Below are positions 51,429 to 60,214 of a stretch of DNA of 64,000 bases, one piece after another. A program made the position numbers and the translations under genes. The stretch comes from Halomonas smyrnensis AAD6 (lineage in GTDB: Bacteria > Pseudomonadota > Gammaproteobacteria > Pseudomonadales > Halomonadaceae), in assembly GCF_000265245.1 (NCBI RefSeq), contig NZ_AJKS02000011.1:1-64000 (forward strand), given 5' to 3'. The notes under the pieces are model-generated. The model did not search any database. It was not told the DNA's origin and saw nothing but the letters and a program-made list of their open reading frames with translations. The number at the start of each line of letters is the position of its first letter. Within the stretch, counting starts at the first letter, position 1.

Positions 51429-52349
51429 TCAAGCAAGCGGCTCGCGGCTGGTGCCCTCGGCCCGGCACTCGACGAGGAACACCTTGAACGCCTGCCACAG
51501 CGGGCTGCGATAGCGGCCGGGGTGCCACACCAGCGAGAAGGTGCGGCGCAGCACCAGGGCACTGTCGAGCGCCACCAGCTCGCCGCGCTCGAGCTCGCCG
51601 GCCACGCTCAGCGCCGACAGGCAGCCGAGGCCGAGGCCCGCCAGCACCGCCTGCTTGATCGCCTCGTGCTGACCCAGCGCCATGCGCACCAGAGGCGTCA
51701 GGCCCAGGTCGCGCATGGCCTGCTCGAACACCTCGCGAGTGCCGGAGCCCGGCTCGCGCAGGATCCAGCCGGCCTCGGCCAGATCACCGTCCTCGAGGCC
51801 GCCGCCGCTCGCCAGCGGGTGGCCGGGCGCGGCCACCACCACCAACCGGTCCTCGCACCAGGGTTCGCTGACCAGCGCCGGCTCGCGGCACTCGCCCTCG
51901 ATCAGGCCCAGATCCGCCTCCAGCCGCAGCACGTCGCCGACCACCTCGTGAGTGTTGCGCAGCCCCAGGCGCAGCTCGGCGTGCGGATGCGCCTCGCTGA
52001 AGCGCCCCACCAGGCCCGGCAACAGGTAGGTGCCCACGGTGGCGCTGGCCGAGATGCCGAGCGTGCCGCGCAGTTCGCCTTCCGGTTCCCTAGCAGCGGC
52101 GACGAAGCCGGCCAGGCCGTCGAGCAACTCCTCGGCCCGTGGCAGCAGGCTCCGCCCGAGGTCGTTGAGTACCAGCCGACGGCCCGGGCGCTCGAACAGC
52201 GCCATGCCGAGCTGGCGTTCCAGGTCGGAGAGCGCCTGGCTGGTGGCCGACTGGGACAGCGCCAGTTCGGCGGCGGCACCGCTCACCGTGCCGCGCCGGG
52301 CCACGGCGGCGAAGACCTGGAGCTGGCGAAAGCTGACCTGTGGCGTCAT
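51429..52349 (-). CDS. LysR-family regulator (YeiE/CysB-like branch)
   Basis: A 306-residue LysR regulator. Helix-turn-helix VARRGTVSGAAAELALSQSATSQALSDLERQLG, substrate domain starting GTLGISASATVGTYLLPGLVGRF and containing GSGTREVFEQAM. The frame stays open far upstream, across the divergent gene, but the ATG at 52349 gives the normal N-terminus MTPQVSFRQLQVFAAV. It is divergent from the YeiH-like gene, the conserved YeiE-YeiH arrangement of enteric bacteria. Confidence 0.88.
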   Translation of the reverse strand: MTPQVSFRQLQVFAAVARRGTVSGAAAELALSQSATSQALSDLERQLGMALFERPGRRLVLNDLGRSLLPRAEELLDGLAGFVAAAREPEGELRGTLGISASATVGTYLLPGLVGRFSEAHPHAELRLGLRNTHEVVGDVLRLEADLGLIEGECREPALVSEPWCEDRLVVVAAPGHPLASGGGLEDGDLAEAGWILREPGSGTREVFEQAMRDLGLTPLVRMALGQHEAIKQAVLAGLGLGCLSALSVAGELERGELVALDSALVLRRTFSLVWHPGRYRSPLWQAFKVFLVECRAEGTSREPLA

Positions 52350-52448
52350 ATCGGTTTTTCCGAAAAGCAGGTTCGTTATTAGCTGATAACCAAAATCGCT
52401 ATTAGCGCATAGCATGGTCGTCACCCACAACATCCCGGAGCGTGACCC

Positions 52449-53453
52449 ATGTGGCAAGGCCTCATCCTCTGTACCCTGCTGACCGCCGGCGGTAGCGCCC
52501 TTTCCCGGCTGCCGATACTCGCCGAGAGCGGGGTGAGCCCGTTGGTGATGGCCCTGCTGCTGGGCATCGTGGCCGGCAACCTGCCCCTGCCCCGGCGCCT
52601 GTCTCGCCACCTGAGCCTGGCCGGCCCGGGGCTCGCCTTCGCCACTCGCCGACTGCTGCGCGGCGGCATCGTGCTGTTCGGCCTCTCGCTGACGCTGCAG
52701 CAGGTCATCGGCCTGGGGCCGAAGGTGCTGCTGCTGGACGCGCTGGTCATCGGCGCGGTGCTGGTGACCGGCTACCTGATCGGTACCCGGTGGCTGGGGC
52801 TCGACCGAGAGACCACCCTGCTGACCAGCGCCGGCAGCGCGATCTGCGGCGCCGCCGCGGTGCTGGCCACCGAGTCGACCATTCGCTCGCGTCCCGCCGC
52901 GACCTCCATGGCGGTGGCCACGGTGGTGCTGTTCGGCTCGCTGGCGATGCTGGTCTACCCCCTGCTCTACCCGCTGCTGGGCATGGATGAACAGCTGTTC
53001 GGCATCTATATCGGCGCGACCATCCACGAGGTCGCCCAGGTGGTCGCCGCCGGCGAGGCGGTGGGCACCGATGCCCTGGCTAACGCGGTGATCGTCAAGC
53101 TGGTTCGGGTGATGCTGCTGGTGCCCTTCCTGCTGATCGTCGGCCAATGGTGGCTGCGCCGCCACGCGGCCTCAGGCGCCGAGGGCAAGACCCGCCTGGT
53201 GATTCCCTGGTTCGCCTTCGGCTTCATGGCCATGGTGGTCTTCAACAGCGTCGTGACCCTGCCCGCCGCGCTCCATGGGGCCCTGGTGCAGCTCGGCCAG
53301 CTGGCCCTGACCATGGCCATGGCCGCACTGGGCTTTGAGACACGCCTGGAGAAGCTCAAGGCGTTGGGCATCAAGCCCTTCATCCTGGCCCTGATCCTGT
53401 TTGCGCTGCTGGTGAGCGGTGGCGGCCTGGCCAGCTGGCTGCTGATGGGCTGA
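52449..53453 (+). CDS. YeiH-family putative sulfate/anion exporter (UPF0324)
   Basis: A 334-residue inner-membrane protein with about ten helices. Family motifs: GVSPLVMALLLGIVAGN, RRLLRGGIVLFGLSLTLQQV, TSAGSAICGAAAVLATE and IYIGATIHEVAQVVAAGEAVG. YeiH relatives are annotated as sulfate or organosulfur-derived anion exporters on limited evidence. The divergent LysR gene is the likely regulator. Ends before a strong bidirectional terminator. Confidence 0.87.
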   Translation: MWQGLILCTLLTAGGSALSRLPILAESGVSPLVMALLLGIVAGNLPLPRRLSRHLSLAGPGLAFATRRLLRGGIVLFGLSLTLQQVIGLGPKVLLLDALVIGAVLVTGYLIGTRWLGLDRETTLLTSAGSAICGAAAVLATESTIRSRPAATSMAVATVVLFGSLAMLVYPLLYPLLGMDEQLFGIYIGATIHEVAQVVAAGEAVGTDALANAVIVKLVRVMLLVPFLLIVGQWWLRRHAASGAEGKTRLVIPWFAFGFMAMVVFNSVVTLPAALHGALVQLGQLALTMAMAALGFETRLEKLKALGIKPFILALILFALLVSGGGLASWLLMG

Positions 53454-53495
53454 CCGGCGGGGCGCTCGACCACGGCTGACTCATCGCCATCACGC

Positions 53496-53525
53496 AGAAG
53501 GCCGCGCCCGAGGGCGCGGCCTTCT
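53496..53525. terminator. Bidirectional terminator between the yeiH-like gene and purK
   Basis: A perfect 14-bp stem AGAAGGCCGCGCCC/GGGCGCGGCCTTCT with a two-base gap, between convergent genes. Confidence 0.8.
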
Positions 53526-53548
53526 CCTTTCGGCCGATGAGGCGGGCC

Positions 53549-54676
53549 TCACTCGAAGCTGAAGCGCGGCGCCGGGGCGTCGGGCAGCAGGGCCGCGCAG
53601 GCGCGGACCTTCTCCAGCAGCGCATCATAGGTCGGCGCCACCAGGTTGACGTGGGCCAGCTTGCGGCCCGGGCGCTCGCCCTTGTCGTAGCGATGCAGGT
53701 GGGCGTCGTCGATCTCGAGCAGCTTCGCCGCCTCGCCCTCGCGGCCGATCACGTTGACCATGCAGGTCGGCGCGCGGGCCGCGGTGCTGCCCAGCGGCAG
53801 GCCCTGGATGGCGCGCAGGTGGTTCTCGAACTGGCTGGTCACCGCGCCGTCCTGGGTCCAGTGGCCGGAGTTGTGCACCCGGGGCGCCATCTCGTTGGCC
53901 AGCAGGCCGCCGTCACGGGTCTGGAACAGCTCCAGGGTCAGCACGCCGACATAGTCGAGCTCGTCGAGCAGCGCCCGAATGTAGCCGTCGGCGGTCTGCT
54001 GGACGGCGTCGTCCAGGTCCGGCATCGGCGCGACCGAATAGCGCAGGATGCCGTCGACGTGGACGTTCTCGGCCATCGGATAGAACGCCACCTCGCCGTC
54101 GCGGCCGCGCACGGCGATGATCGACACCTCCCGCACGAAGTCGACGAAGGCCTCGACGATCAGCCGCGGGTGGTTGATCGAGCGCCAGGCCTCGGCGGCA
54201 TCGGCCGGGTCCTTGATCACCGCCTGGCCCTTGCCGTCGTAGCCCTCGGTGACGGACTTGGCGACCACCGGCGTGCCCAGCTCGCGCACCGCGGCCTCCA
54301 GCGCCTCGGCGCTGTCCACCAGCCGATAGGCCGGGGTCGGGATGGCCAGCCGATCGAACAGCGCCTTCTCCTCGGCGCGGTGCTGGCAGACGCGGATCGC
54401 CTCGCTGCCGGGATAGACCGGCTTGCGCTCCTCGATCGCCTGGACCAGCGGCACCGGCAGGTGCTCGAACTCGTAGGTGACCAGGTCGACCTTCTCGAGG
54501 AAGCGCTCGAGGTGCTTCTGATCCCCCTCTTTATCGAGGTTCAGCACCATGACGTCACCGATGCCCGCGCTGGGGTGGCCGGTGGTGTCGAGGAAGGTGA
54601 AGCGGTTGGCCAGCGGGTAGCCCGCCAGGGCCAGCATCCGGCCGAGCTGGCCGGCTCCGAGTACGCCGATGTTCAT
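53549..54676 (-). CDS. purK: 5-(carboxyamino)imidazole ribonucleotide synthase PurK
   Basis: ATP- and bicarbonate-dependent step 6 of purine synthesis. A 375-residue ATP-grasp enzyme: MNIGVLGAGQLGRMLALAGYPL, TYEFEHLPV, VVAKSVTEGYDGKGQAVI and ELFQTRDGGLLANEMAPRVHNSGHWT. The start at 54676 gives the conserved N-terminus and leaves 27 bp after the purE stop; the in-frame ATG 21 bp upstream would crowd purE. Operon purE-purK is the usual arrangement. It is biosynthetic, unlike the catabolic island at the left. Confidence 0.95.
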   Translation of the reverse strand: MNIGVLGAGQLGRMLALAGYPLANRFTFLDTTGHPSAGIGDVMVLNLDKEGDQKHLERFLEKVDLVTYEFEHLPVPLVQAIEERKPVYPGSEAIRVCQHRAEEKALFDRLAIPTPAYRLVDSAEALEAAVRELGTPVVAKSVTEGYDGKGQAVIKDPADAAEAWRSINHPRLIVEAFVDFVREVSIIAVRGRDGEVAFYPMAENVHVDGILRYSVAPMPDLDDAVQQTADGYIRALLDELDYVGVLTLELFQTRDGGLLANEMAPRVHNSGHWTQDGAVTSQFENHLRAIQGLPLGSTAARAPTCMVNVIGREGEAAKLLEIDDAHLHRYDKGERPGRKLAHVNLVAPTYDALLEKVRACAALLPDAPAPRFSFE

Positions 54677-54703
54677 CGTGGTTGCCTCGCTCGTCACTCG
54701 CGA

Positions 54704-55213
54704 TCAGGGAAGGGGGCGCGGGTCGGGATTGTCCAGCACCGTCTGGGTCTGCTCGGCGCGGAAGGCCTCCACGGCCTCGCGCACCTCGCCGTCCTGCAGG
54801 CCGACGATCTGGGACGCCATCAGGCCGGCGTTGGTGGCGCCGGCCTTGCCGATGGCCAGGGTGCCCACGGCGATGCCGCCGGGCATCTGCACGATCGACA
54901 GCAGCGAATCCAGCCCCTTGAGGGCCTTGGACTCCACCGGCACGCCGAGCACCGGCAGCGCGGTCTGGGAGGCCACCATGCCGGGCAGGTGCGCCGCCCC
55001 GCCGGCGCCGGCGATGATGACCTGCAGGCCGCGCTCGGCGGCGGACTTGGCGTAGTCGAACAGCAGGTCCGGGGTGCGGTGGGCCGAGACGACGCGGGTC
55101 TCGTAGGGCACGCCGAGGCGCTCGAGCATGGTCACCGCATGCTCCATGACCGGCCAGTCGGACTTCGACCCCATGATCACGCCGACCCGCGGCGTCTCCT
55201 TCGATGCTGTCAT
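54704..55213 (-). CDS. purE: N5-carboxyaminoimidazole ribonucleotide mutase PurE
   Basis: Moves the carboxyl group from N5-CAIR, the PurK product, to give CAIR. The 169-residue protein has the class I signature [41 protein letters not shown] and the closing [23 protein letters not shown]. First gene of purE-purK. Confidence 0.96.
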   Translation of the reverse strand: MTASKETPRVGVIMGSKSDWPVMEHAVTMLERLGVPYETRVVSAHRTPDLLFDYAKSAAERGLQVIIAGAGGAAHLPGMVASQTALPVLGVPVESKALKGLDSLLSIVQMPGGIAVGTLAIGKAGATNAGLMASQIVGLQDGEVREAVEAFRAEQTQTVLDNPDPRPLP

Positions 55214-55518
55214 CCTGGGCTCCTGAAAAACGGGAATGACACCACCTCGCAGCCGATGCCGCGGGCGGATGATGAAAATTGGAAGCCCACTATTCTAACA
55301 GAGCCGCGCCTCGCCGACCTCTCCCACAGCGCCGGGAAAGGGGGCGATCGCGGCAGGTGGTCCCGATGCGCACCGTTCCCTTGCGGCACGCCCGTTGCCA
55401 CCAGGCGACAACGGGTTTCAACCTTCCTGCAGATTGCCTTGTTAGGGTGATGATCGAAGCGGTCGACAGGGACGCGACCACACCCCCCCACACGGCACAC
55501 GTGTTAAGGAGACCGACC

Positions 55519-56256
55519 ATGAAGCGTCAACTTTTCATTGCGGCAGCCCTGACCGGCACCCTGGCGCTGGCCGGCTGTGACCAGGCCGACGACAGCGAAC
55601 AGAACGCGGCCAATACCGCCACCCAGACCGAACAGACGACCGCTGGCGAACAGGCCCAGACCGACCAGCAGCAGGCCAGCAGGACCCTCGAGGGCGTGAT
55701 GGAGTTCGTCGCCACCGATACGCCGCTGCCGGACGACGCGCAAGTGAAGGTCAGCTTGCTCGACGTGGCCCGGGCCGACGCGCCGGCCACCACCATCAGC
55801 GAGACCACGGTCGACGTGAGCGGCAACGACCCGGTCGAGTTCAGCCTCGACTACCCGACCGCCCAGGTCGACCCGGGCCATGCCCACGCCGTGCGCGCCG
55901 AGATTCGCGACGACGACGGCAACCTGCTGTGGACCAGCCCGCAGCGCCATCAGGTCGAGGTCGGCCCGGACGCCGAGCAGGCGCCGATCACCGTGAGCCT
56001 GGAGCCGGTGGCCAGCCAGGGCTCCATCGCCGGCCAGGCGCTGGAGGACACCGAGAACGCCGCGGATCAGGCCGGCAATGCCGTGGCCGACACCACCGGT
56101 GATGCCGTCGAGGCCGCCGGCGATGCCGCCGGCGATGCCGCCGAGGCGACCGAGGAGACCGCCGAGGACGCCGCCGCCGCGAGCGAAGAGGCCGCCGAGG
56201 AGGCCCACGAAGAGGTGGAGGAAATGATGGAGGACGACTCCCAGACGGCTCAATAA
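55519..56256 (+). CDS. YbaY/YscW-domain lipoprotein with acidic helical tail
   Basis: A 245-residue lipoprotein. The lipobox LAGC ends the signal peptide at C20. A 40-residue Gln/Thr-rich linker follows, then a YbaY-type beta domain (about 57-165: LEGVMEFVATDTPLPDDAQVKVSLLDVA ... GHAHAVRAEIRDDDGNLLWTSP). The last 75 residues are an alanine/glutamate/aspartate-rich repeat (AAGDAAGDAAEATEE type) predicted to be one long acidic helix, not present in E. coli YbaY. Function unknown; anchored in an outer or inner membrane leaflet. A GGAGA site precedes 55519. Confidence 0.82.
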   Translation: MKRQLFIAAALTGTLALAGCDQADDSEQNAANTATQTEQTTAGEQAQTDQQQASRTLEGVMEFVATDTPLPDDAQVKVSLLDVARADAPATTISETTVDVSGNDPVEFSLDYPTAQVDPGHAHAVRAEIRDDDGNLLWTSPQRHQVEVGPDAEQAPITVSLEPVASQGSIAGQALEDTENAADQAGNAVADTTGDAVEAAGDAAGDAAEATEETAEDAAAASEEAAEEAHEEVEEMMEDDSQTAQ

Positions 56257-56274
56257 GCCATCGCGCTCCATGAC

Positions 56275-56307
56275 ACGGCCCCGCCCGGATCGCCCGGGCG
56301 GGGCCGT
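56275..56307. terminator. Terminator between the converging YbaY-like and TRAP permease genes
   Basis: A perfect 14-bp GC stem (56275-56288 with 56294-56307) with a 5-nt loop. T-rich but no strict U-tract. Confidence 0.7.
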
Positions 56308-56345
56308 CTGTCGTCTGGCCATGTCTCCGGCCGCAGGGAAAGCCC

Positions 56346-58352
56346 TCAACCGGCCACGGCGGCCTCTCGCCTGCTGGCGACCCAGTTCCCGGCCAGCGCC
56401 AGCACCATCACCGCCGCGCCGGCGGCCTCGGCGATCAGGCTCGGGTAGAAGACCCCGACGATGGCCGGCAGCAGCACCAGCCGCACCGGCGTCGACATGC
56501 GCGTGAACAGGTAGCCCTCCAGCGCCGCGGCGAAGGCGGCCAGGGCCAGGAAGGCCGTCAGCGTGGTCCAGGCCAGCAGCGGCAGCGGGCCGCCCATGAT
56601 GATCTCCGGGTTGAAGACCATGAACAGCGGGATCAGGTAGAGCCCCTTGGCGAACTTCCAGGCCTGGAAGCCGGTATCCATCGGCTTCGCCCCGGCGATC
56701 GCCGCCCCGGCGAAGCCCGCCAGCGCGATGGGCGGGGTGACGTTGGAATCCTGGGAGTACCAGAACACCACCAGGTGGGCGATCAGCAGCGGCACGCCGA
56801 ATTCCGAGGTCAGCGCCGGCCCCACCAGCACGATCAGCACGATGTAGCTGGCGGTCACCGGCAGCCCCATGCCCAGCACCAGGCTGGCCAGCAGCACCAT
56901 CACCAGCGCCAGCAGCAGGTTGCCGTCGGAGAACGCCATCATCATGGCCGAGAACTTGAGTCCCAGCCCGGTGAGGCCCACCACCCCGACGATGATGCCG
57001 GCCACGGCGCAGGCCATGGACACCGCCACGGCGTTGCGCGCGCCGAGCTCCAGGCCCTCGATCACCTTGAGCCCGCCGAGCTTCAGCGCCTGGACCAGCG
57101 CCGCCCCGGTGACCGGCTCGCCGCGCTTCGGCGCGACGAAGCAGAACCACACCGCGAAGCGCAGCGCCGCCACCGCCAGCATGGTGAGGATGGCGTAGTA
57201 GCCCACCCGCATCGGAGACATGTTCATCACCAGCAGCCACACCAGCACCGCGAGCGGCAGCAGGAAGTGCCAGCCGGCGCTCATCACGTCGCGCAGCTGT
57301 GGCAGCTCGCTTCTGGCCATGCCCTGCATGCCCTGCTTGAGGGCGATGATGTGCACGAACAGGTAGACGGTGCCGAAGTACATGATCGCCGGCAGGATGC
57401 TGACCTTGACCACGTCCAGGTAGGGCATCCGGGTGTACTCGGCGATCAGGAAGGCGCCGGCGCCCATCAGCGGCGGCATGATCTGGCCGCCGGTGGAGGC
57501 CGCCGCCTCAATGCCGCCGGCCTGGTGGGGCTTGTACCCCAGGCGCTTCATCAGCGGGATGGTGAAGGCGCCGGTGGTCACCACATTGGCGATGGCGCTG
57601 CCGGAGATCGAGCCCATGCCGGCCGAGGCGATCACCGCCGCCTTGGCCGGCCCGCCGCGCTGGCGGCCGGTGGCGGCGTAGGCCAGGTCGATGAAGAACT
57701 TGCCGGCGCCGGTGATCTCGAGGAAGGCGCCGAACAGCACGAAGATGAAGATATAGGTGGCCGCCACGCCCATGGGCAGCCCGAAGATGCCCTCCTGCCC
57801 CAGGTAGAGCTGGCCGACCAGGCGATCCAGCCCGTAGCCGCGGTGCTCGAGGATGCCGGGCAGCCATTCGCCCAGCCAGGGCAGCTCGCCGCGGGGGCCG
57901 GAGAAGGCGTAGAGGATCGCCAGCACGCCGATCACCGTCATGCCGAGCCCCACCGCCCGTCGGCTGGCTTCCAGCACGGTGACGGTGGCGATGATGCCGA
58001 CCGTGATGTCGGTCTGGCTCCAGAAGCCGGCGCGATTGATGATCTCGTCGAGATACAGCGCCATGTAGCCGCCGGTGATCACCGCCCCGGCGAAGAACGC
58101 CAGGTCGATCGCCCCGCCCAGGGGGCCCCGCCCGTGCCGGGCGCCGAACACCGGAAACATCAGGAACGCCAGCATCATGATCAGCGCCAGGTGGATGCTG
58201 CGCTGGTAGAACAGCCCCAGCGGCTCGATGCCGGCGGAGTAGAGCTGGAACAGCGACAGCGCCACGGCTACCAGGCTGATCAGCCACAGCACCGGGCGCG
58301 AGTGTGGCGCCTGGCTGCCGGGGACAATGGGGGATGCACCCGCTTCGCTCAT
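56346..58352 (-). CDS. TRAP transporter fused 4TM/12TM permease (TAXI type)
   Basis: Ion-gradient-driven permease in which the small and large TRAP subunits are fused, 668 residues with about sixteen or more helices. The DctM-like part shows GIFGLPMGVAATYIFIFVLFGAFLE, GGPAKAAVIASAGMGSISGSAIANVVTTGAFTIP and GQIMPPLMGAGAFLIAEY. Start at 58352; the ATG 36 bp upstream lacks family support. It is the third gene after a TAXI binding protein and a DUF1850 protein, the standard TAXI cluster. Substrates of TAXI systems are often glutamate or other dicarboxylates; none can be fixed here. Confidence 0.9.
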   Translation of the reverse strand: MSEAGASPIVPGSQAPHSRPVLWLISLVAVALSLFQLYSAGIEPLGLFYQRSIHLALIMMLAFLMFPVFGARHGRGPLGGAIDLAFFAGAVITGGYMALYLDEIINRAGFWSQTDITVGIIATVTVLEASRRAVGLGMTVIGVLAILYAFSGPRGELPWLGEWLPGILEHRGYGLDRLVGQLYLGQEGIFGLPMGVAATYIFIFVLFGAFLEITGAGKFFIDLAYAATGRQRGGPAKAAVIASAGMGSISGSAIANVVTTGAFTIPLMKRLGYKPHQAGGIEAAASTGGQIMPPLMGAGAFLIAEYTRMPYLDVVKVSILPAIMYFGTVYLFVHIIALKQGMQGMARSELPQLRDVMSAGWHFLLPLAVLVWLLVMNMSPMRVGYYAILTMLAVAALRFAVWFCFVAPKRGEPVTGAALVQALKLGGLKVIEGLELGARNAVAVSMACAVAGIIVGVVGLTGLGLKFSAMMMAFSDGNLLLALVMVLLASLVLGMGLPVTASYIVLIVLVGPALTSEFGVPLLIAHLVVFWYSQDSNVTPPIALAGFAGAAIAGAKPMDTGFQAWKFAKGLYLIPLFMVFNPEIIMGGPLPLLAWTTLTAFLALAAFAAALEGYLFTRMSTPVRLVLLPAIVGVFYPSLIAEAAGAAVMVLALAGNWVASRREAAVAG

Positions 58353-58416
58353 GGGCGTGTCTCTCTTGTTGCAGTGGGATGGAAGCAAGCCGTTGCTCGA
58401 CGCTGCGGGTCGATCC

Positions 58417-59040
58417 TCATCGGGCGCCCCCGTCGTCGGACGTCGCGACCTCCAGGGCCAGCGTCACCCGCTCGTTGGCGGCGAGTGCACTCAGGCTCAC
58501 GACCATCGGCGACTCGGCCGCCTCGGGATATCCCTCGCCGGCGGCGCAGTCCCGGGCGGCGTCCAGCAGGGCCACCAGCGGCGCGCCCTCGGGGCGAGCG
58601 ACCAGGCGATGATCGACACGCGGCGACCCGACCCGGAGCCGATAGGCATCGCCGGGCACCGGCTCGTCGATGGCCTCGATCCAGTAGCCGCCGTGGCCGT
58701 CGGAGACCTGGCGGCCGCGGCCGGGAATGTGGTCGAGACCGGCGGCGAAGTCCGGCAGATGGCTGCGCGTGAGCACCATGTGCCCGGCGACGTTGCGATA
58801 GCAGTCGAGGACGGTGAAGCCCTCCACCGAATGGTTCCAGGCCAGGCACCAGCCCTCGCCTTCCGGCATCGGCAGGCGAACCAGCGGCCGGTGCTCGGCG
58901 TCGCGGACCGTCAGCGCATGGCCGGGGCAGCCGGCCAGCGCGGGCGGCGCCAGCCCGCCGAGCAGCAGCACCGCCAGCAGGGCCTTTGCCAGGGCCCGCC
59001 ACGACGACGGGGCGAGCCTGACGGCTCGCCCCGGGGTCAT
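58417..59040 (-). CDS. DUF1850 protein of the TRAP-TAXI cluster
   Basis: A 207-residue protein with an N-terminal signal or anchor (ALAKALLAVLLLGGLAPPALAG). The DUF1850 core is FTVLDCYRNV with FAAGLDHIPGRG. These proteins occur almost only between TAXI binding-protein and fused-permease genes; their job is not established, though an accessory transport role is likely. Start placed at 59040 because GAGGTG lies at the right distance; an ATG at 59052 is the alternative. Confidence 0.82.
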   Translation of the reverse strand: MTPGRAVRLAPSSWRALAKALLAVLLLGGLAPPALAGCPGHALTVRDAEHRPLVRLPMPEGEGWCLAWNHSVEGFTVLDCYRNVAGHMVLTRSHLPDFAAGLDHIPGRGRQVSDGHGGYWIEAIDEPVPGDAYRLRVGSPRVDHRLVARPEGAPLVALLDAARDCAAGEGYPEAAESPMVVSLSALAANERVTLALEVATSDDGGAR

Positions 59041-59063
59041 CGAACACCTCATCGCGGCGCCCC

Positions 59064-60026
59064 TCAGGGACGCTGACGGTCGGCGATCTCGGCGCCGACT
59101 TCCTCGTAGTAGCGCAGCGCGCCGGGATGGAAGGCGATCGGCGTGGACTCGACGCTGAACTCGACGGTGGTGTCGTTGGCCGCCGGATGGATGGCGATCA
59201 GCTGGTCGGTGTGCTCGAACAGCGTCTGGGTGATCCGGTAGGCCAGCTCCTCGTCCATCTCGCTGCTCACCGCCAGCACGTTGGGGATGCCGATGGTCTG
59301 CACCGCCTCCTCCATGCCCTCGTAGAGCCCGGTCTTGAGCTCATAGGCGGCGAACACCGGTTCCTCGGCCTGGGCGTTGGCGATCTCCTCGTCGGAGAGG
59401 CCGATCAGGCGGATGTCGCGGGTGGTGGCCAGGTTCATGATCGAGCTGGTGGGCGGGCCCACGCTCCATAAGCCGGCGTCGATGTCGCCGTCGCGGAGGG
59501 CGTCGGCGGTCTCGTTGAAGTTGAGGCGGCGGGCATCGATGTCGTCGTAGGTGATGCCGTTGGCCTCCAGCAGGGTGCTGGCGTTGATCTCGGTGCCGCT
59601 GCCCGGCGCGCCCACCGAGACGACCTTGCCTTCCAGATCGGAGAGCGACTCGATGCCGGAATCGGCCATGGTCACGATCTGCACGGCGTTGGGATAGATC
59701 GACGCCAGGGCGCGGATGTTCTCGAGCTGGCGGCCCTCGAAGTCGCCGGTGCCGTTATAGGCCTGGTAGACGGTGTCGGCCAGCGCCAGCGCCAGGTCGG
59801 AGTCGCCGCGCCAGACCAGCCCCATGTTCTCCACCGAGGCGCCGGTGACCTCGGCCACGGCGTCGTAGCCCTCGACGTGCTCGTTGATCAGCTCGGCGAG
59901 GCCGCCGCCGTAGGGATAGTAGGTGCCGCCGGTGCCACCGGTGGCGATGGACAGCTGCTGCTGGGCCAGGGCCGCGGGCGCGGCGACCAGCAGAGTCGCG
60001 GCGAGTGCCGTCTTGAGTGCGAGCAT
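59064..60026 (-). CDS. TRAP transporter TAXI-family solute-binding protein
   Basis: A periplasmic receptor of 320 residues with a signal peptide ending ALAQ near 22. TAXI features: LSIATGGTGGTYYPYGGGLAELI, VEVTGAS-like VAEVTGASVENM, VSVGAPGSGTEI and DAGLWSVGPPTSSI. It captures the ligand for the fused permease two genes downstream. First gene of a leftward operon; an AGGAGG site precedes the start. Confidence 0.92.
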   Translation of the reverse strand: MLALKTALAATLLVAAPAALAQQQLSIATGGTGGTYYPYGGGLAELINEHVEGYDAVAEVTGASVENMGLVWRGDSDLALALADTVYQAYNGTGDFEGRQLENIRALASIYPNAVQIVTMADSGIESLSDLEGKVVSVGAPGSGTEINASTLLEANGITYDDIDARRLNFNETADALRDGDIDAGLWSVGPPTSSIMNLATTRDIRLIGLSDEEIANAQAEEPVFAAYELKTGLYEGMEEAVQTIGIPNVLAVSSEMDEELAYRITQTLFEHTDQLIAIHPAANDTTVEFSVESTPIAFHPGALRYYEEVGAEIADRQRP

Positions 60027-60214
60027 GAAGCCTCCTGCAGGCGATTCGAGAGAATTGTTGTGCTTGTTGGGCAGCGCCGAGCCAGTCGCTAACTCGCCGA
60101 TGCGTCTGAAAAAACGCTAGCAGCCCCTCGTCGAATCGACCACACCACCAACGTCGATACAGGTCACGAATTTAGACTTTTCTTAACTCTCCCCCTGCGC
60201 TGTCGGCCGGGCCG

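Noticed and set aside
52350..53165. N-terminal extension of the LysR protein across the divergent YeiH-like gene
   Set aside because: The frame is open but Gln/His-rich, and the normal LysR start MTPQVSFRQLQVF begins at 52349.
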